Source: Nocardioides lianchengensis
GTDB taxonomy: Bacteria; Actinomycetota; Actinomycetes; Propionibacteriales; Nocardioidaceae
Length of the DNA: 64,000 nt
Direction: 5' to 3'
Assembly: GCF_900101465.1 (NCBI RefSeq)
Contig: NZ_FMZM01000003.1
Location: forward strand, 62,001 to 126,000
This document shows positions 1 through 7,996 of this stretch, piece by piece. A model generated the notes under the pieces. The model saw only the letters and a program-made list of their open reading frames with translations. It was not told the DNA's origin and ran no database searches. Made by a program: the position numbers and the translations under genes. The first letter of the stretch is position 1. Each line of letters begins with the position of its first letter.

Positions 1-303
1 GCCGCTCAGCTCGCCGACGACCTCGCCCGCCTCGCCGGACGTCGCGGTGACCGAGACGCGGGACAGGCTGGCGTGGGTGGCCCGCACCTTCAGCACCTGG
101 TCCACCGGGACCCCGGTGGCGCCCGAGCGGACGTTGGCCCGCACCTTCCCCGCCGGGAGGCTGGCCGCGGGCGAGGTGGCCGCGCTCGGGTCGTCGTCGG
201 ACGCACCCGGCAGCGCGGACTTGGCGTCGCAGGCGGTCAGGCCGGCGGCCAGCAGCAGGGCGGTGCCGGCAGCGAGGGCCGAGTGCGCACGGCGCAGGGT
301 CAT
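1..303 (-). CDS. L,D-transpeptidase-type lipoprotein, N-terminal part (cut by window edge)
   Basis: The 101 visible codons start at an ATG at 303. They encode a lipoprotein signal peptide with a hydrophobic run ending in the lipobox LTAC (Cys about residue 26). An Asp/Ala/Ser-rich linker follows, then the start of an Ig-like fold containing GATGVPVDQVLKVRATHASL. That segment resembles the first Ig-like domain of actinobacterial L,D-transpeptidases, lipoproteins that make 3-3 cross-links in peptidoglycan outside the membrane. The catalytic YkuD domain would lie outside the window, so the enzyme call rests on the N-terminal part only. It lies downstream of ctaF on the same strand, after a hairpin. 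Confidence 0.65.
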   Translation of the reverse strand, partial: MTLRRAHSALAAGTALLLAAGLTACDAKSALPGASDDDPSAATSPAASLPAGKVRANVRSGATGVPVDQVLKVRATHASLSRVSVTATSGEAGEVVGELSG

Positions 304-333
304 GCGTAACTCCCGGGAACGACGTTCAATGGC

Positions 334-364
334 GAAGCCGCCGGACCCCAGGCCCGACGGCTTC
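334..364 (-). terminator. Hairpin after ctaF
   Basis: GAAGCCG at 334-340 pairs with CGGCTTC at 358-364, and pairing extends inward with one mismatch. It lies in the 126-base gap between the ctaF stop and the lipoprotein start. There is no clear T-run, as is common in high-GC actinobacteria, so it could also be an attenuating structure. Confidence 0.4.
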
Positions 365-429
365 ACCAGCGTAACCGCGCCCACCCCCCGTTCCGGAAAC
401 CGACGGGTGCGGCGCGCGTCACGTGTGCG

Positions 430-846
430 TCAGTGGGCGTGCTCTCCGCGGTAGTACTCGAAGACCAGGCCGCTCAGGGCCACCGCGCCGAGCACGCCGC
501 CGATGATGACCAGCCACCAGGCGGCCATCGCCAGGGCGAAGACCATGACGCTGAGCGTCAGGGCGCACCACAGCGGCCACCAGGAGTACGGCGGGAAGAA
601 CCCGAGCTCACCCGCGCCGTCGGCGATCTCCGCCTCCTTGCGGTCCTCCGGACGGGGGTCCATCCGGCGGGCGTGGAAGCCGAGGTAGAGCGTGACCATC
701 GCGGTCAGCAGCGTGGTCATGAACAGCGCGGACGTGCCCGTCCAGTCGCCCCCGTGGTCGCTGGCGTCGGTCACGAGCCAGTAGGCGGGCGTCACCAGCA
801 CCAGGAAGATGGTGCAGGCCGCGAAGATCCAGGCCTCGGCCTTCAT
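430..846 (-). CDS. ctaF: Cytochrome c oxidase subunit IV, actinobacterial type
   Basis: This 138-residue protein begins [18 protein letters not shown] and has four predicted membrane helices in two pairs, about residues 5-27, 40-60, 90-110 and 112-130. Between the pairs is a charged loop rich in Glu and Asp. It matches the small subunit IV of the actinobacterial aa3-type oxidase, which sits in the cytoplasmic membrane with CtaC, CtaD and CtaE. The start ATG shares one base with the ctaD stop (TGATG), which supports this start over upstream in-frame codons lying inside ctaD. It is the last gene of the ctaC-ctaD-ctaF run; ctaE is not in the window. Confidence 0.9.
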   Translation of the reverse strand: MKAEAWIFAACTIFLVLVTPAYWLVTDASDHGGDWTGTSALFMTTLLTAMVTLYLGFHARRMDPRPEDRKEAEIADGAGELGFFPPYSWWPLWCALTLSVMVFALAMAAWWLVIIGGVLGAVALSGLVFEYYRGEHAH

Positions 847-2600
847 CAGTGCTTGCCCTCCGGGTCGTCGTCCTGGGTGCGCTCGTTGATCAGGTCCTCG
901 CGCCCCTCCATGTCGGGTGCGTCGGCGAAGCCGCCGTCGCGCGCGGCCTGGTTCTCCTCGAGCTCGATGGCCGCGATCTCCGGGTGGTGGAGGTCGAAGG
1001 CCGGCGACTCGGACCGGATCCGCGGGATGGTCACGAAGTTGTGGCGCGGCGGCGGGCAGCTGGTGGCCCACTCCAGGGAGCGGCCCCAGCCCCACGGGTC
1101 GTCGACCTCGACCTTGGGGGCCCGGCGCGAGACGTAGACGTTGTAGAAGAACGGCAGCGTCGACGCGCTCAGCAGGAAGGCACCGATCGTCGAGACCTGG
1201 TTGAGGGTCGTGAAGCCCTCACCCGGCAGGTAGTCGGCGTAGCGACGCGGCATGCCCTCGACGCCCAGCCAGTGCTGGACCAGGAAGGTCGTGTGGAAGC
1301 CGACGAACAGCAGCCAGAAGTGCAGCTTGCCGAGGCGCTCGTCGAGCATCCGGCCGGTCATCTTCGGCCACCAGAAGTAGAAGCCGGCGAACATCGCGAA
1401 CACCACCGTGCCGAAGACGACGTAGTGGAAGTGCGCCACCACGAAGTAGGAGTCGGACACGTGGAAGTCGAGCGGCGGGCTGGCCAGGATGATGCCGGTC
1501 AGACCACCGAACAGGAAGGTGGTGAGGAAGCCGATCGACCAGAGCATGGGGGTGTCGAAGGACAGAGATCCCCCCCACATCGTGCCGATCCAGTTGAAGA
1601 ACTTCACTCCGGTGGGCACCGCGATCAGGAACGTCATGCCGGAGAAGAACGGCAGGTCGACCGCGCCGGTGACGAACATGTGGTGCGCCCAGACCGCGAC
1701 CGAGAGGATCGCGATGCCGAGCGTGGCGCCGACCAGGCCCACGTAGCCGAAGAGCGGCTTGCGGCTGAAGACGGGGAGGATCTCGGTCACGATGCCGAAG
1801 AACGGCAGCGCGATGATGTAGACCTCCGGGTGCCCGAAGAACCAGAACAGGTGCTGCCACAGGATGGCGCCGCCGTGGGCGGTGTCGAAGACGTGCGCGC
1901 CGAGCTGGCGATCGGCCTCGAGCGAGAGCAGCGCGCCGGCGAGCACCGGGAACGCGATGAGCACCAGCAGCGAGGTGATCAGCGTGTTCCAGACGAACAG
2001 CGGCATCCGGAACATGGTCATGCCGGGGGCGCGCATGCAGATGATGGTGGTGATGAAGTTGACCGCACCGAGGATGGTGCCGAGACCGGCCATCCACAGG
2101 CCCATGATCCACAGGTCACCGCCGACGCCCGGCGAGCGCACCGCGTCCGAGAGCGGCGTGTAGGCGAACCAGCCGAAGTCGGCTGCGCCCTGCGGGGTCA
2201 GGAAGCCGGAGGCGGCGATCAGACCGCCGAACAGGAACAGCCAGTAGCTGAACATGTTGAGGCGCGGGAACGCGACGTCCGGCGAGCCGATCTGCAGCGG
2301 CATGATCACGTTGGCGAAGCCGAAGAACAGCGGCGTCGCGAACAGCAGCAGCATGATCGTGCCGTGCATCGTGAACAGCTGGTTGTAGAGCTCGTCGTTG
2401 ACGATCTGGTTGCCCGGGTAGGCCAGCTCGGAGCGGATCAGCAGGGCCATCAGGCCGCCGATCAGGAACCACGCGAACGACGTGATCAGGTACATCTTGC
2501 CGATCAGCTTGTGATCGGTCGTGGTCATCAGCCGGACCAGCTCCTGGCCCAGCGGCTTGCGGGTCGACACGACGGTCGGCCGGCTGGCGGTGGCGGTCAC
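846..2600 (-). CDS. ctaD: Cytochrome c oxidase subunit I (aa3 type)
   Basis: This 584-residue heme-copper oxidase subunit I reduces O2 to water and pumps protons across the membrane. About twelve helices are evident. Visible landmarks are the HPEVY motif (His257 and Tyr261, the CuB ligand and its cross-linked Tyr), the following HH pair, and HFHYVVFG carrying the late heme ligands. The C-terminal tail is hydrophilic and acidic. The start is GTG at 2600, overlapping the ctaC stop by four bases (GTGA). Long upstream in-frame extensions are only the other frame of ctaC. Its length fits actinobacterial CtaD. Confidence 0.96.
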   Translation of the reverse strand: MTATASRPTVVSTRKPLGQELVRLMTTTDHKLIGKMYLITSFAWFLIGGLMALLIRSELAYPGNQIVNDELYNQLFTMHGTIMLLLFATPLFFGFANVIMPLQIGSPDVAFPRLNMFSYWLFLFGGLIAASGFLTPQGAADFGWFAYTPLSDAVRSPGVGGDLWIMGLWMAGLGTILGAVNFITTIICMRAPGMTMFRMPLFVWNTLITSLLVLIAFPVLAGALLSLEADRQLGAHVFDTAHGGAILWQHLFWFFGHPEVYIIALPFFGIVTEILPVFSRKPLFGYVGLVGATLGIAILSVAVWAHHMFVTGAVDLPFFSGMTFLIAVPTGVKFFNWIGTMWGGSLSFDTPMLWSIGFLTTFLFGGLTGIILASPPLDFHVSDSYFVVAHFHYVVFGTVVFAMFAGFYFWWPKMTGRMLDERLGKLHFWLLFVGFHTTFLVQHWLGVEGMPRRYADYLPGEGFTTLNQVSTIGAFLLSASTLPFFYNVYVSRRAPKVEVDDPWGWGRSLEWATSCPPPRHNFVTIPRIRSESPAFDLHHPEIAAIELEENQAARDGGFADAPDMEGREDLINERTQDDDPEGKH

Positions 2601-3538
2601 TCTGCTGCTCCCTCGTGCTCGGCGGACTCCTCGGTGTCGAGGCCCACCTGCGTCCTGGTGTAGTCGCCGCCGATCAGGGGCTTCTCGGAGCTCGCGCGGG
2701 TGGCGAGGTCCTCGACGTACGCGTCGTACTCCTCGCCGCTGACCACGTGGACCTCGAAGAGCATCCGCGAGTGGTAGACGCCGCACAGCTCGTAGCACTT
2801 GCCGGCGTAGACGCCCTCGGTCTTGGGCGTGACCTCGAAGGTGTTCACCCGACCGGGGATGACGTCCATCTTCATCAGGAAGCCGGGGACGCCGAAGTCG
2901 TGGATCACGTCGGGCGAGTGCAGGTTGAACCGCGTGGTGCGGTCGACCGGGAGGTAGAGCGACGGGATGTCCGAGCCGGTGCCCGAGACGTACGCGTACT
3001 CCGAGTAGGGGAACTCGTCGTCGTCGTTCTCGCCCTTCTCGTCCTTGGTGTAGTCGACCTCGCCGACCCCGTGGTTGAACGCCCAGCTCCACTGCTGCGC
3101 GGTGACCTCGACGATGTTGTCGGGCTCCGCGGAGCGGTGCAGCATCACGTTCTGGGTCTCGACGGTCTGCTGGAAGAAGACGACGACCATCATGATCGGC
3201 GCGATCGTGTAGAAGATCTCGAGCGGCAGGTTGTAGCGGGTCTGGATCGGGATCTCGTCGTCGCTGCGGCGGCGGTAGCGGATGACGACCCAGGCGATCA
3301 GGCCCCACACCACCACACCGGTGATCAGGGCGGCGATCCACGCGCCCTGCCACAGCGCGAGGGTGCTCTCACCCTGCTTGGTCGCGGGCTCTGGCATCGC
3401 CAGCCGCTTCCACTCGCTCTGGCTTTCCGAACCACAGCCGGCGAGGGCCACGACGCTGACACCGAGCACGGTAAGCAGGATCAGGCGGCGGACGGAGCCG
3501 CGCCCTCCGGTCCCGCGCCTGGGGAGTTGCAGACTCAA
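2597..3538 (-). CDS. ctaC: Cytochrome c oxidase subunit II (CuA lipoprotein)
   Basis: This 313-residue subunit II receives electrons from the bc1 complex. The N-terminus is a signal peptide with lipobox ALAGC (Cys about residue 35). Two membrane helices follow (about 65-85 and 108-128), then the extracytoplasmic cupredoxin domain. The CuA motif [12 protein letters not shown] gives Cys248, Cys252, His256 and Met259, and an upstream His lies in SPDVIHDFG. The start is TTG at 3538, chosen because AGGAAGG stands just upstream and no ATG or GTG suits the signal peptide. It begins the cta run and is divergent from the cysteine desulfurase. Confidence 0.94.
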   Translation of the reverse strand: MSLQLPRRGTGGRGSVRRLILLTVLGVSVVALAGCGSESQSEWKRLAMPEPATKQGESTLALWQGAWIAALITGVVVWGLIAWVVIRYRRRSDDEIPIQTRYNLPLEIFYTIAPIMMVVVFFQQTVETQNVMLHRSAEPDNIVEVTAQQWSWAFNHGVGEVDYTKDEKGENDDDEFPYSEYAYVSGTGSDIPSLYLPVDRTTRFNLHSPDVIHDFGVPGFLMKMDVIPGRVNTFEVTPKTEGVYAGKCYELCGVYHSRMLFEVHVVSGEEYDAYVEDLATRASSEKPLIGGDYTRTQVGLDTEESAEHEGAAE

Positions 3539-3622
3539 CGCTGGAGCCTTCCTCTCGGGCGTTCACAAGTACCGTCGAACAGTATCCGAATCGAGCGCCG
3601 AGGTTGGGAGCGGGGCACCCGG

Positions 3623-3628
3623 TAGGTT
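3623..3628 (+). promoter_or_regulatory. -10 element for a leaderless start
   Basis: TAGGTT ends six bases before the GTG at 3635. A TANNNT box 6-7 bases before the start codon, with no ribosome-binding site, is the usual sign of a leaderless actinobacterial transcript. Confidence 0.55.
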
Positions 3629-3634
3629 CCCCGT

Positions 3635-4786
3635 GTGACAAATGCCGCGGACCGGTCCGGGGTACCCCTCCCCCGCTACTTCGACACTGCCTCGGCCGAA
3701 GCACTGCACCCGGCGGCCCGCCAGACCCTCCTCGCGGCCCTCGACCAGGGGTACGCCGACCCTCGCCGGCTGCACGGTCCGGCTCGGAGCGCGCGGCTCC
3801 TCCTCGACAACGCGCGGGCCGTCGTCGCCGAGTGCCTGGGCGTGCGCCCCGACGAGGTGTCCTTCACCTCCTCGGGCACCGAGGCCGTCCACCGCGGGCT
3901 CCTGGGCCTGCTCGCCGCCCGCCCGGAACGCGGGGACCGGGTGGTGCTGAGCGCCGTCGAGCACTCCGCCGTCGTCCACGCCGCCACCTGGCGGCGCGCC
4001 GAGGGACACGTCGAGGTCGGGGTCGACCACCTCGGGCGGGTAGACCCGGACGCCGTCGCCGAGGCCGCCCGGCAGCCGGAGGTCGGCGCCGTGGCGGTGC
4101 AGACGGCCAACCACGAGGTCGGCACGGTGCAGCCGGTCGCCGCCGTGGCGGCCGCACTGGACGGCGTACCGCTGGTCACGGACGCGTGCGCCTCGATGGG
4201 ACGGCTGCCGCTGCCCGAGGGCTGGTCGGTCGCCGCGGGCTCGGCCCACAAGTGGGGCGGCCCGGCCGGGGTGGGCGTGCTGGTGGTCCGCAAGGGCGTG
4301 CGGTGGACGACGCCGTTCCCGTCCGACGACCGGGTCGACGAGCGGGTCGCCGGCTTCGAGAACGTCCCGGCCGCCCTCGCGGCGGCGGCGGCCCTGCAGG
4401 CGGTCGTCGGCGAGCGCGACGAGGTGAACGCCCGCCAGACGGCGCTGGTCGACCGTGTGCGGGCCGGCGTGGCCGCGATCCCGGACGTGGAGGTCGTCGG
4501 CGACCCGGTCGACCGGCTCCCGCACCTGGTGACGTTCTCGTGCCTCTACGTCGACGGCGAGGCGCTGGTCGACGGCCTGGCCCGACGCGGATTCTCGGTC
4601 GCCAGCGGCTCCGCCTGCACGTCCTCCACGCTCGAGCCGAGCCGGGTGCTGGCCGCCATGGGCGCGCTGACCCACGGCAACGTGCGACTGTCGCTCACCC
4701 GCGACGCGAGCGCCGACGACGTCGACGGCTTCCTGGCCGCGCTGCCCGAGGTGGTCGCGGCGATCCGGGCGGACGCGGGCCTGTGA
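3635..4786 (+). CDS. Cysteine desulfurase-like PLP enzyme (class V aminotransferase)
   Basis: This 383-residue protein of the NifS/IscS family would remove sulfur from cysteine as an enzyme persulfide. The PLP lysine is Lys206 in SAHKWGG, the PLP phosphate loop is TSSGTEA, and the persulfide Cys328 lies in SGSACTSS. It is slightly shorter than IscS. The GTG start lies right after a -10-like box, so translation is probably leaderless. Its end overlaps the next gene, a TusA-like sulfur carrier, by four bases, so the likely role is handing sulfur to that carrier. The final acceptor (tRNA thiolation, a cofactor or a cluster) cannot be read from the sequence. As I recall, some relatives have the two parts fused in one protein. 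Confidence 0.85.
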   Translation: MTNAADRSGVPLPRYFDTASAEALHPAARQTLLAALDQGYADPRRLHGPARSARLLLDNARAVVAECLGVRPDEVSFTSSGTEAVHRGLLGLLAARPERGDRVVLSAVEHSAVVHAATWRRAEGHVEVGVDHLGRVDPDAVAEAARQPEVGAVAVQTANHEVGTVQPVAAVAAALDGVPLVTDACASMGRLPLPEGWSVAAGSAHKWGGPAGVGVLVVRKGVRWTTPFPSDDRVDERVAGFENVPAALAAAAALQAVVGERDEVNARQTALVDRVRAGVAAIPDVEVVGDPVDRLPHLVTFSCLYVDGEALVDGLARRGFSVASGSACTSSTLEPSRVLAAMGALTHGNVRLSLTRDASADDVDGFLAALPEVVAAIRADAGL

Positions 4787-5022
4787 CGGTCGACCTCGAG
4801 CTCGACTGCCGGGGGATGCTCTGCCCGCTGCCGGTCATCGAGCTCGGCCGCCGGTACGCCGAGGTGCCGCCCGGCGGCGTGGTGGCCGTGGTGGCCACGG
4901 ACGTCGCCGCGCGGCACGACGTACCGGCGTGGTGCCGGATGCGCGGACAGGAGTACCTCGGCGAGGACACCGCCGCCGACGGCGTCCCGCGCTACCTGGT
5001 CCGGGTCAGCGCACCAGGCTGA
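4783..5022 (+). CDS. TusA/SirA-family sulfur carrier
   Basis: This 79-residue protein has the family signature CRGMLCPLPVIEL near the N-terminus; the Cys of the CPxP motif (about residue 14) is the persulfide carrier. The rest fits the small two-layer fold, with a helix after CPLP and the strand VVAVVATD. The GTG start overlaps the desulfurase stop (GTGA), implying translational coupling and delivery of sulfur from one to the other. Its last 17 bases overlap, tail to tail, the end of the adenosine kinase gene on the other strand. Confidence 0.85.
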   Translation: MTVDLELDCRGMLCPLPVIELGRRYAEVPPGGVVAVVATDVAARHDVPAWCRMRGQEYLGEDTAADGVPRYLVRVSAPG

Positions 5023-5989
5023 GGTGCGGCTCGACGTCCTTGGCGGAGTCCGCGCCGTACGACTCCTCGAGGCGGGCCAGGAACTGGTCGCGGGTGAAGG
5101 TGTACTCCTGGGTGCCGACGGTCTCGACGACGTACGCCGCGAGGACGCACCCGACCTGGGCCGCCCGCTCCAGGCTGACGCCCCAGGTCAGACCGGCCAG
5201 GAAGCCGGAGCGGAACGCGTCGCCGACGCCGGTCGGCTCGACCGCGGTGACGTTCTTGGCGGCCGGCAGCACGATGTCGGGCTCGCCGGAGCGGCTGACC
5301 TTCACGCCCTGGGCCCCGAGGGTGGTGACCTGGGTGCCCACCCGCGAGAGGACCTCGTCGGCCGACCAGCCGGTCTTCTGCTCGATCAGGTGCGACTCGT
5401 ACTCGTTGGAGAACAGGATCGCCGCGCCGTCGACGAGGTCGCGGATCAGCTCGCCCCCGCTGAACGCCAGCTGCTGGCTGGGGTCGGCGATGAACGGGTA
5501 GCCGCGCTGGCGGCACTCCTCGGTGTGGCGCTGCATCCCGTCGGGGTCGTCGGCGCCGATCAGGACGTACGTCGGCTCCCCGACCCGCTCGACGATCGGC
5601 CCCAGCTCGATCAGCCGGGCCTCGCTCATCGCCCCGGGGTAGAACGAGGCGATCTGCGCGCCGGTCGGGTCGGTGGTGCACACGAACCGGGCGGTGTGGC
5701 GGGTCTCGGAGATCCGGACGTGGGAGCAGTTGACGCCGTGCCGCTCCAGCCAGGAGCGGTAGTCGGCGAAGTCCTCGCCGGCCGAGCCGACCAGCACCGG
5801 ACGGAGCCCGAGCCGACCCAGGCCGAAGCACATGTTGGCCGCGACGCCGCCCCTGCGGATCTCGAGGTCGTCGACGAGGAAGGACAGGGAGATCTTGTCC
5901 AGCTGCTCGACCACCAGGGAGTCGGCGAACTTGCCGCCGTACCCCATCAGGTGGTCGGTGGCGATGGACCCGGCGATCAGCAGTGACAT
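5006..5989 (-). CDS. adoK: Adenosine kinase (PfkB family)
   Basis: This 327-residue PfkB-family sugar kinase matches remembered M. tuberculosis AdoK (Rv2202c) along its length, with shared stretches such as GSIATDHLM, ASFYPGAMSEAR, HTEECR and PTGVGDAFR. It would phosphorylate adenosine to AMP in purine salvage. The family motif PTGVGDA carries the catalytic Asp257, and the N-terminal GG motif is in RRGGVAANM. I chose the second ATG (5989), which gives MSLLIAGS as in the mycobacterial protein; an ATG four codons upstream is possible. Order relative to ctaC, erpA and glycerate kinase is the same as in M. tuberculosis. Confidence 0.88.
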   Translation of the reverse strand: MSLLIAGSIATDHLMGYGGKFADSLVVEQLDKISLSFLVDDLEIRRGGVAANMCFGLGRLGLRPVLVGSAGEDFADYRSWLERHGVNCSHVRISETRHTARFVCTTDPTGAQIASFYPGAMSEARLIELGPIVERVGEPTYVLIGADDPDGMQRHTEECRQRGYPFIADPSQQLAFSGGELIRDLVDGAAILFSNEYESHLIEQKTGWSADEVLSRVGTQVTTLGAQGVKVSRSGEPDIVLPAAKNVTAVEPTGVGDAFRSGFLAGLTWGVSLERAAQVGCVLAAYVVETVGTQEYTFTRDQFLARLEESYGADSAKDVEPHLSLVR

Positions 5990-6040
5990 GGGACCGAACA
6001 CTACTAGTCGGTACCTGTAGGACTACCCCGGAGTAGCCCC

Positions 6041-6046
6041 TAGCGT
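6041..6046 (+). promoter_or_regulatory. -10 element for a leaderless start
   Basis: TAGCGT ends seven bases before the ATG at 6054, the spacing expected for a leaderless transcript. An imperfect inverted repeat (GGACTAC / GTAGCCC, about 6019-6039) just upstream may be an operator shared with the divergent adoK. Confidence 0.5.
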
Positions 6047-6053
6047 CGATCCC

Positions 6054-6251
6054 ATGACTCAGCTCTCCCACGACGACCTGGGCTCGGTCCAGGAGATGCA
6101 CGCCGACTGCGAGGCCGCCGTGCGTGCCCTCCCCACCGCGGCCCCGTCGCTGCGCTACGAGGACTACCCCCGCGACACCCCGAAGTCGGAGATCCAGATC
6201 ACCGAGGCTGCGACGCGGATCGCGAACGCGCTGCAGCTCCACCTGGACTGA
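6054..6251 (+). CDS. Small hypothetical protein
   Basis: This 65-residue acidic protein has no membrane segment or signal peptide. It looks helical (SVQEMHADCEAAVRALP, then ITEAATRIANALQLHLD), and I recognise no family. Support for it being a gene comes from the leaderless-type -10 box, codon use like its neighbours, and a strong hairpin terminator starting 57 bases after its stop. It is divergent from adoK. Confidence 0.55.
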   Translation: MTQLSHDDLGSVQEMHADCEAAVRALPTAAPSLRYEDYPRDTPKSEIQITEAATRIANALQLHLD

Positions 6252-6307
6252 CCGACCGGTCGGTCCCCCTCAGACGGCGGCCAACCCTCCCACGGCCGTT
6301 CGACGCC

Positions 6308-6339
6308 AACAGCCCCCGCCGGGATCGGCGGGGGCTGTT
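6308..6339. terminator. Rho-independent terminator, 14-bp perfect stem
   Basis: Bases 6308-6321 pair perfectly with 6326-6339 around the loop GGAT. On the plus strand GTGTTT follows. It ends the small gene at 6054 and, being symmetrical, may also stop transcription leaving erpA on the minus strand. Confidence 0.85.
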
Positions 6340-6379
6340 GTGTTTGGCTTCGGTGTCTATCGGTCCGCGACAGCAGATC

Positions 6380-6434
6380 GGTCTCGACACGCGCCTTCTG
6401 ACTTCGCAGGCTCAGTCAGAGCGCTTGCTCGACC
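6380..6434 (-). repeat. Interspersed 55-base repeat, copy A
   Basis: Read on the minus strand this is 55 bases with ends GGTCGAGCA and GCGTGTCGAGACC. The core GACTGAGCCTGCGAAGTC is identical to copy B at 31592-31646. A 7-bp stem TCTGACT/AGTCAGA closes the loop GAGCCTGCGA. It lies between the terminator at 6308 and the erpA stop. It has no coding content. Confidence 0.75.
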
Positions 6435-6465
6435 ACCTTCTTCGAGGCCGCTGGCGCGTCCTCGA

Positions 6466-6828
6466 TCAGTGGAACGAGTCGCCGCAGGCGCAGGAGCCCG
6501 TGGCGTTGGGGTTGTCGATCGTGAAGCCCTGCTTCTCGATGCTGTCGACGAAGTCGATCATCGCGCCGTTGAGGTAGGGGACGCTCATCCGGTCGACCAC
6601 GACGGCCACGCCGTCGAAGTCGGTGACGACGTCACCGTCGAGGGTGCGCTCGTCGAAGAACAGCTGGTAGCGCAGGCCCGAGCAGCCGCCCGGCTGCACC
6701 GAGATCCGCAGCTGCAGGTCGTCGCGGCCCTCCTGGTCGAGGAGGTTCTTCACCTTGGTCGCGGCCACCGGGCTCAGGTTGATCTGGTCGGTACGACGCT
6801 CCGTGGTCGTGTCCACCTGCTCGGTCAT
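6466..6828 (-). CDS. erpA: Iron-sulfur cluster insertion protein (HesB/IscA, A-type)
   Basis: This 120-residue A-type carrier delivers Fe-S clusters to target proteins in the cytoplasm. The three conserved cysteines are present: one in PGGCSGLRY and two in the C-terminal GSCACGDSF. The 17-residue polar leader before INLSPVAATKVKNLL is typical of actinobacterial homologues such as Rv2204c. It lies downstream of glycerate kinase, as in M. tuberculosis. NadA, a 4Fe-4S enzyme, is encoded nearby and is one possible client. Confidence 0.9.
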   Translation of the reverse strand: MTEQVDTTTERRTDQINLSPVAATKVKNLLDQEGRDDLQLRISVQPGGCSGLRYQLFFDERTLDGDVVTDFDGVAVVVDRMSVPYLNGAMIDFVDSIEKQGFTIDNPNATGSCACGDSFH

Positions 6829-6903
6829 GTGTCTGCTCCAGTGAGGTGCGGGGGTGTGGGCTACAGGATCAATCGTCGCACACCGGGGGTTATTCCCCCG
6901 CGC

Positions 6904-7974
6904 TCAGCGCGACCAGGTGCGGGCGACCCGGGCGGCGAGGTCGGCCAGCGAGCCGGCCGGTTCCGCGAAGGCGCGCTCCTCCCCCACCAGGTCGACCAGG
7001 GCGTACGCCGACTCGACGCCCAGCGCCCGCATCTCGCGGGAGCCGACCAGCACCTGGCCGGCCAGGGCGACGCAGGGCCGGAGCGCGGCCTCGGCGATCG
7101 CGGCGACGCCGTACGGGACCTTGCCGGAGCGGCTGGAGAAGTCGAAGGCGCCCTCGCCCGTGAGCACCAGGTCGGCGGCCCGGGCACGCTCGGCCAGCCG
7201 GACGGCGTCGGCGACCAGCGCGATGCCGGGTTCGCGCGTGCCGCCCAAGGCGAGCAGGGCGAAGCCGAGGCCGCCCGCGGCACCGGCGCCCTTCTCAAGG
7301 GAGGTACGGCGGTCCGTGGCGAGGGCCAGCTCCTCGAGCCAGCCGTCGAGGACCGGCAGCCGGTCCTCCGGGACGCCCTTCTGCGGGCCGAAGGTCTTCG
7401 TCGCGCCGAACAGCCCGGTCAGCGGGTTGTCGACGTCGCTGGCGGCGACCAGGCGCACGTCGACGGTCGGGAGGGTGACGGTCGTGATGCCGGCGAGCGC
7501 GGCCACCCCGGCGTCGAGCGGCCGGTCGGCGGTCGCCCCGAGGGCGGCGAGCAGGCCCGCTCCGCCGTCGTTGGTGCCGCTGCCGCCCAGCCCGACCACC
7601 ACCGTCGTCGCGCCGGCGTCGCCCGCGGCACGGACCAGCTCGCCCACGCCGTACGTCGTGGCCTCCTCGGCGCGCTCCGCTCCCGTCAGGTGCAGTCCGC
7701 AGGCCTGCGCGCTCTCGACGTACGCCGTGTCGCCGACGACCAGCACCGTCCCCGGCACCGGGTCCCCGAACGGTCCGCGGACCGTTACGGCCAGCAGCTC
7801 GCCGCCCAGCGCCGCGTGCAGCACGTCGACGAAGCCCGGTCCCCCGTCGGCCATCGGGGCCAGGTCGAGCTCGTCGTCGGGGGCGTGCCGGCGCCAGCCG
7901 GCCGCGATCGCCTCCGCGGCCTCGACCGCCGTCAGCGTGCCCGCGAACTTGTCGGGGGCGACCAGGATCCGCAT
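6904..7974 (-). CDS. glxK: Glycerate kinase
   Basis: This 356-residue glycerate kinase (GlxK/GarK family) makes phosphoglycerate from glycerate and ATP. Family hallmarks are the start RILVAPDKFAGTLTA, the glycine loop VVGLGGSGTNDGGAG, and GAAGGLGFALLALGG further on. Its length is close to the usual 370-380. It corresponds in position to Rv2205c, which lies beyond erpA in M. tuberculosis. Seventy-five bases separate it from erpA, so the two are probably co-transcribed. Confidence 0.9.
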   Translation of the reverse strand: MRILVAPDKFAGTLTAVEAAEAIAAGWRRHAPDDELDLAPMADGGPGFVDVLHAALGGELLAVTVRGPFGDPVPGTVLVVGDTAYVESAQACGLHLTGAERAEEATTYGVGELVRAAGDAGATTVVVGLGGSGTNDGGAGLLAALGATADRPLDAGVAALAGITTVTLPTVDVRLVAASDVDNPLTGLFGATKTFGPQKGVPEDRLPVLDGWLEELALATDRRTSLEKGAGAAGGLGFALLALGGTREPGIALVADAVRLAERARAADLVLTGEGAFDFSSRSGKVPYGVAAIAEAALRPCVALAGQVLVGSREMRALGVESAYALVDLVGEERAFAEPAGSLADLAARVARTWSR

Positions 7975-7984
7975 GGCCTCACCC

Positions 7985-7990
7985 TAGGGT
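7985..7990 (+). promoter_or_regulatory. -10 element for a leaderless start
   Basis: TAGGGT ends six bases before the GTG at 7997 with no ribosome-binding site between, consistent with a leaderless transcript. Confidence 0.5.
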
Positions 7991-7996
7991 CGACCC

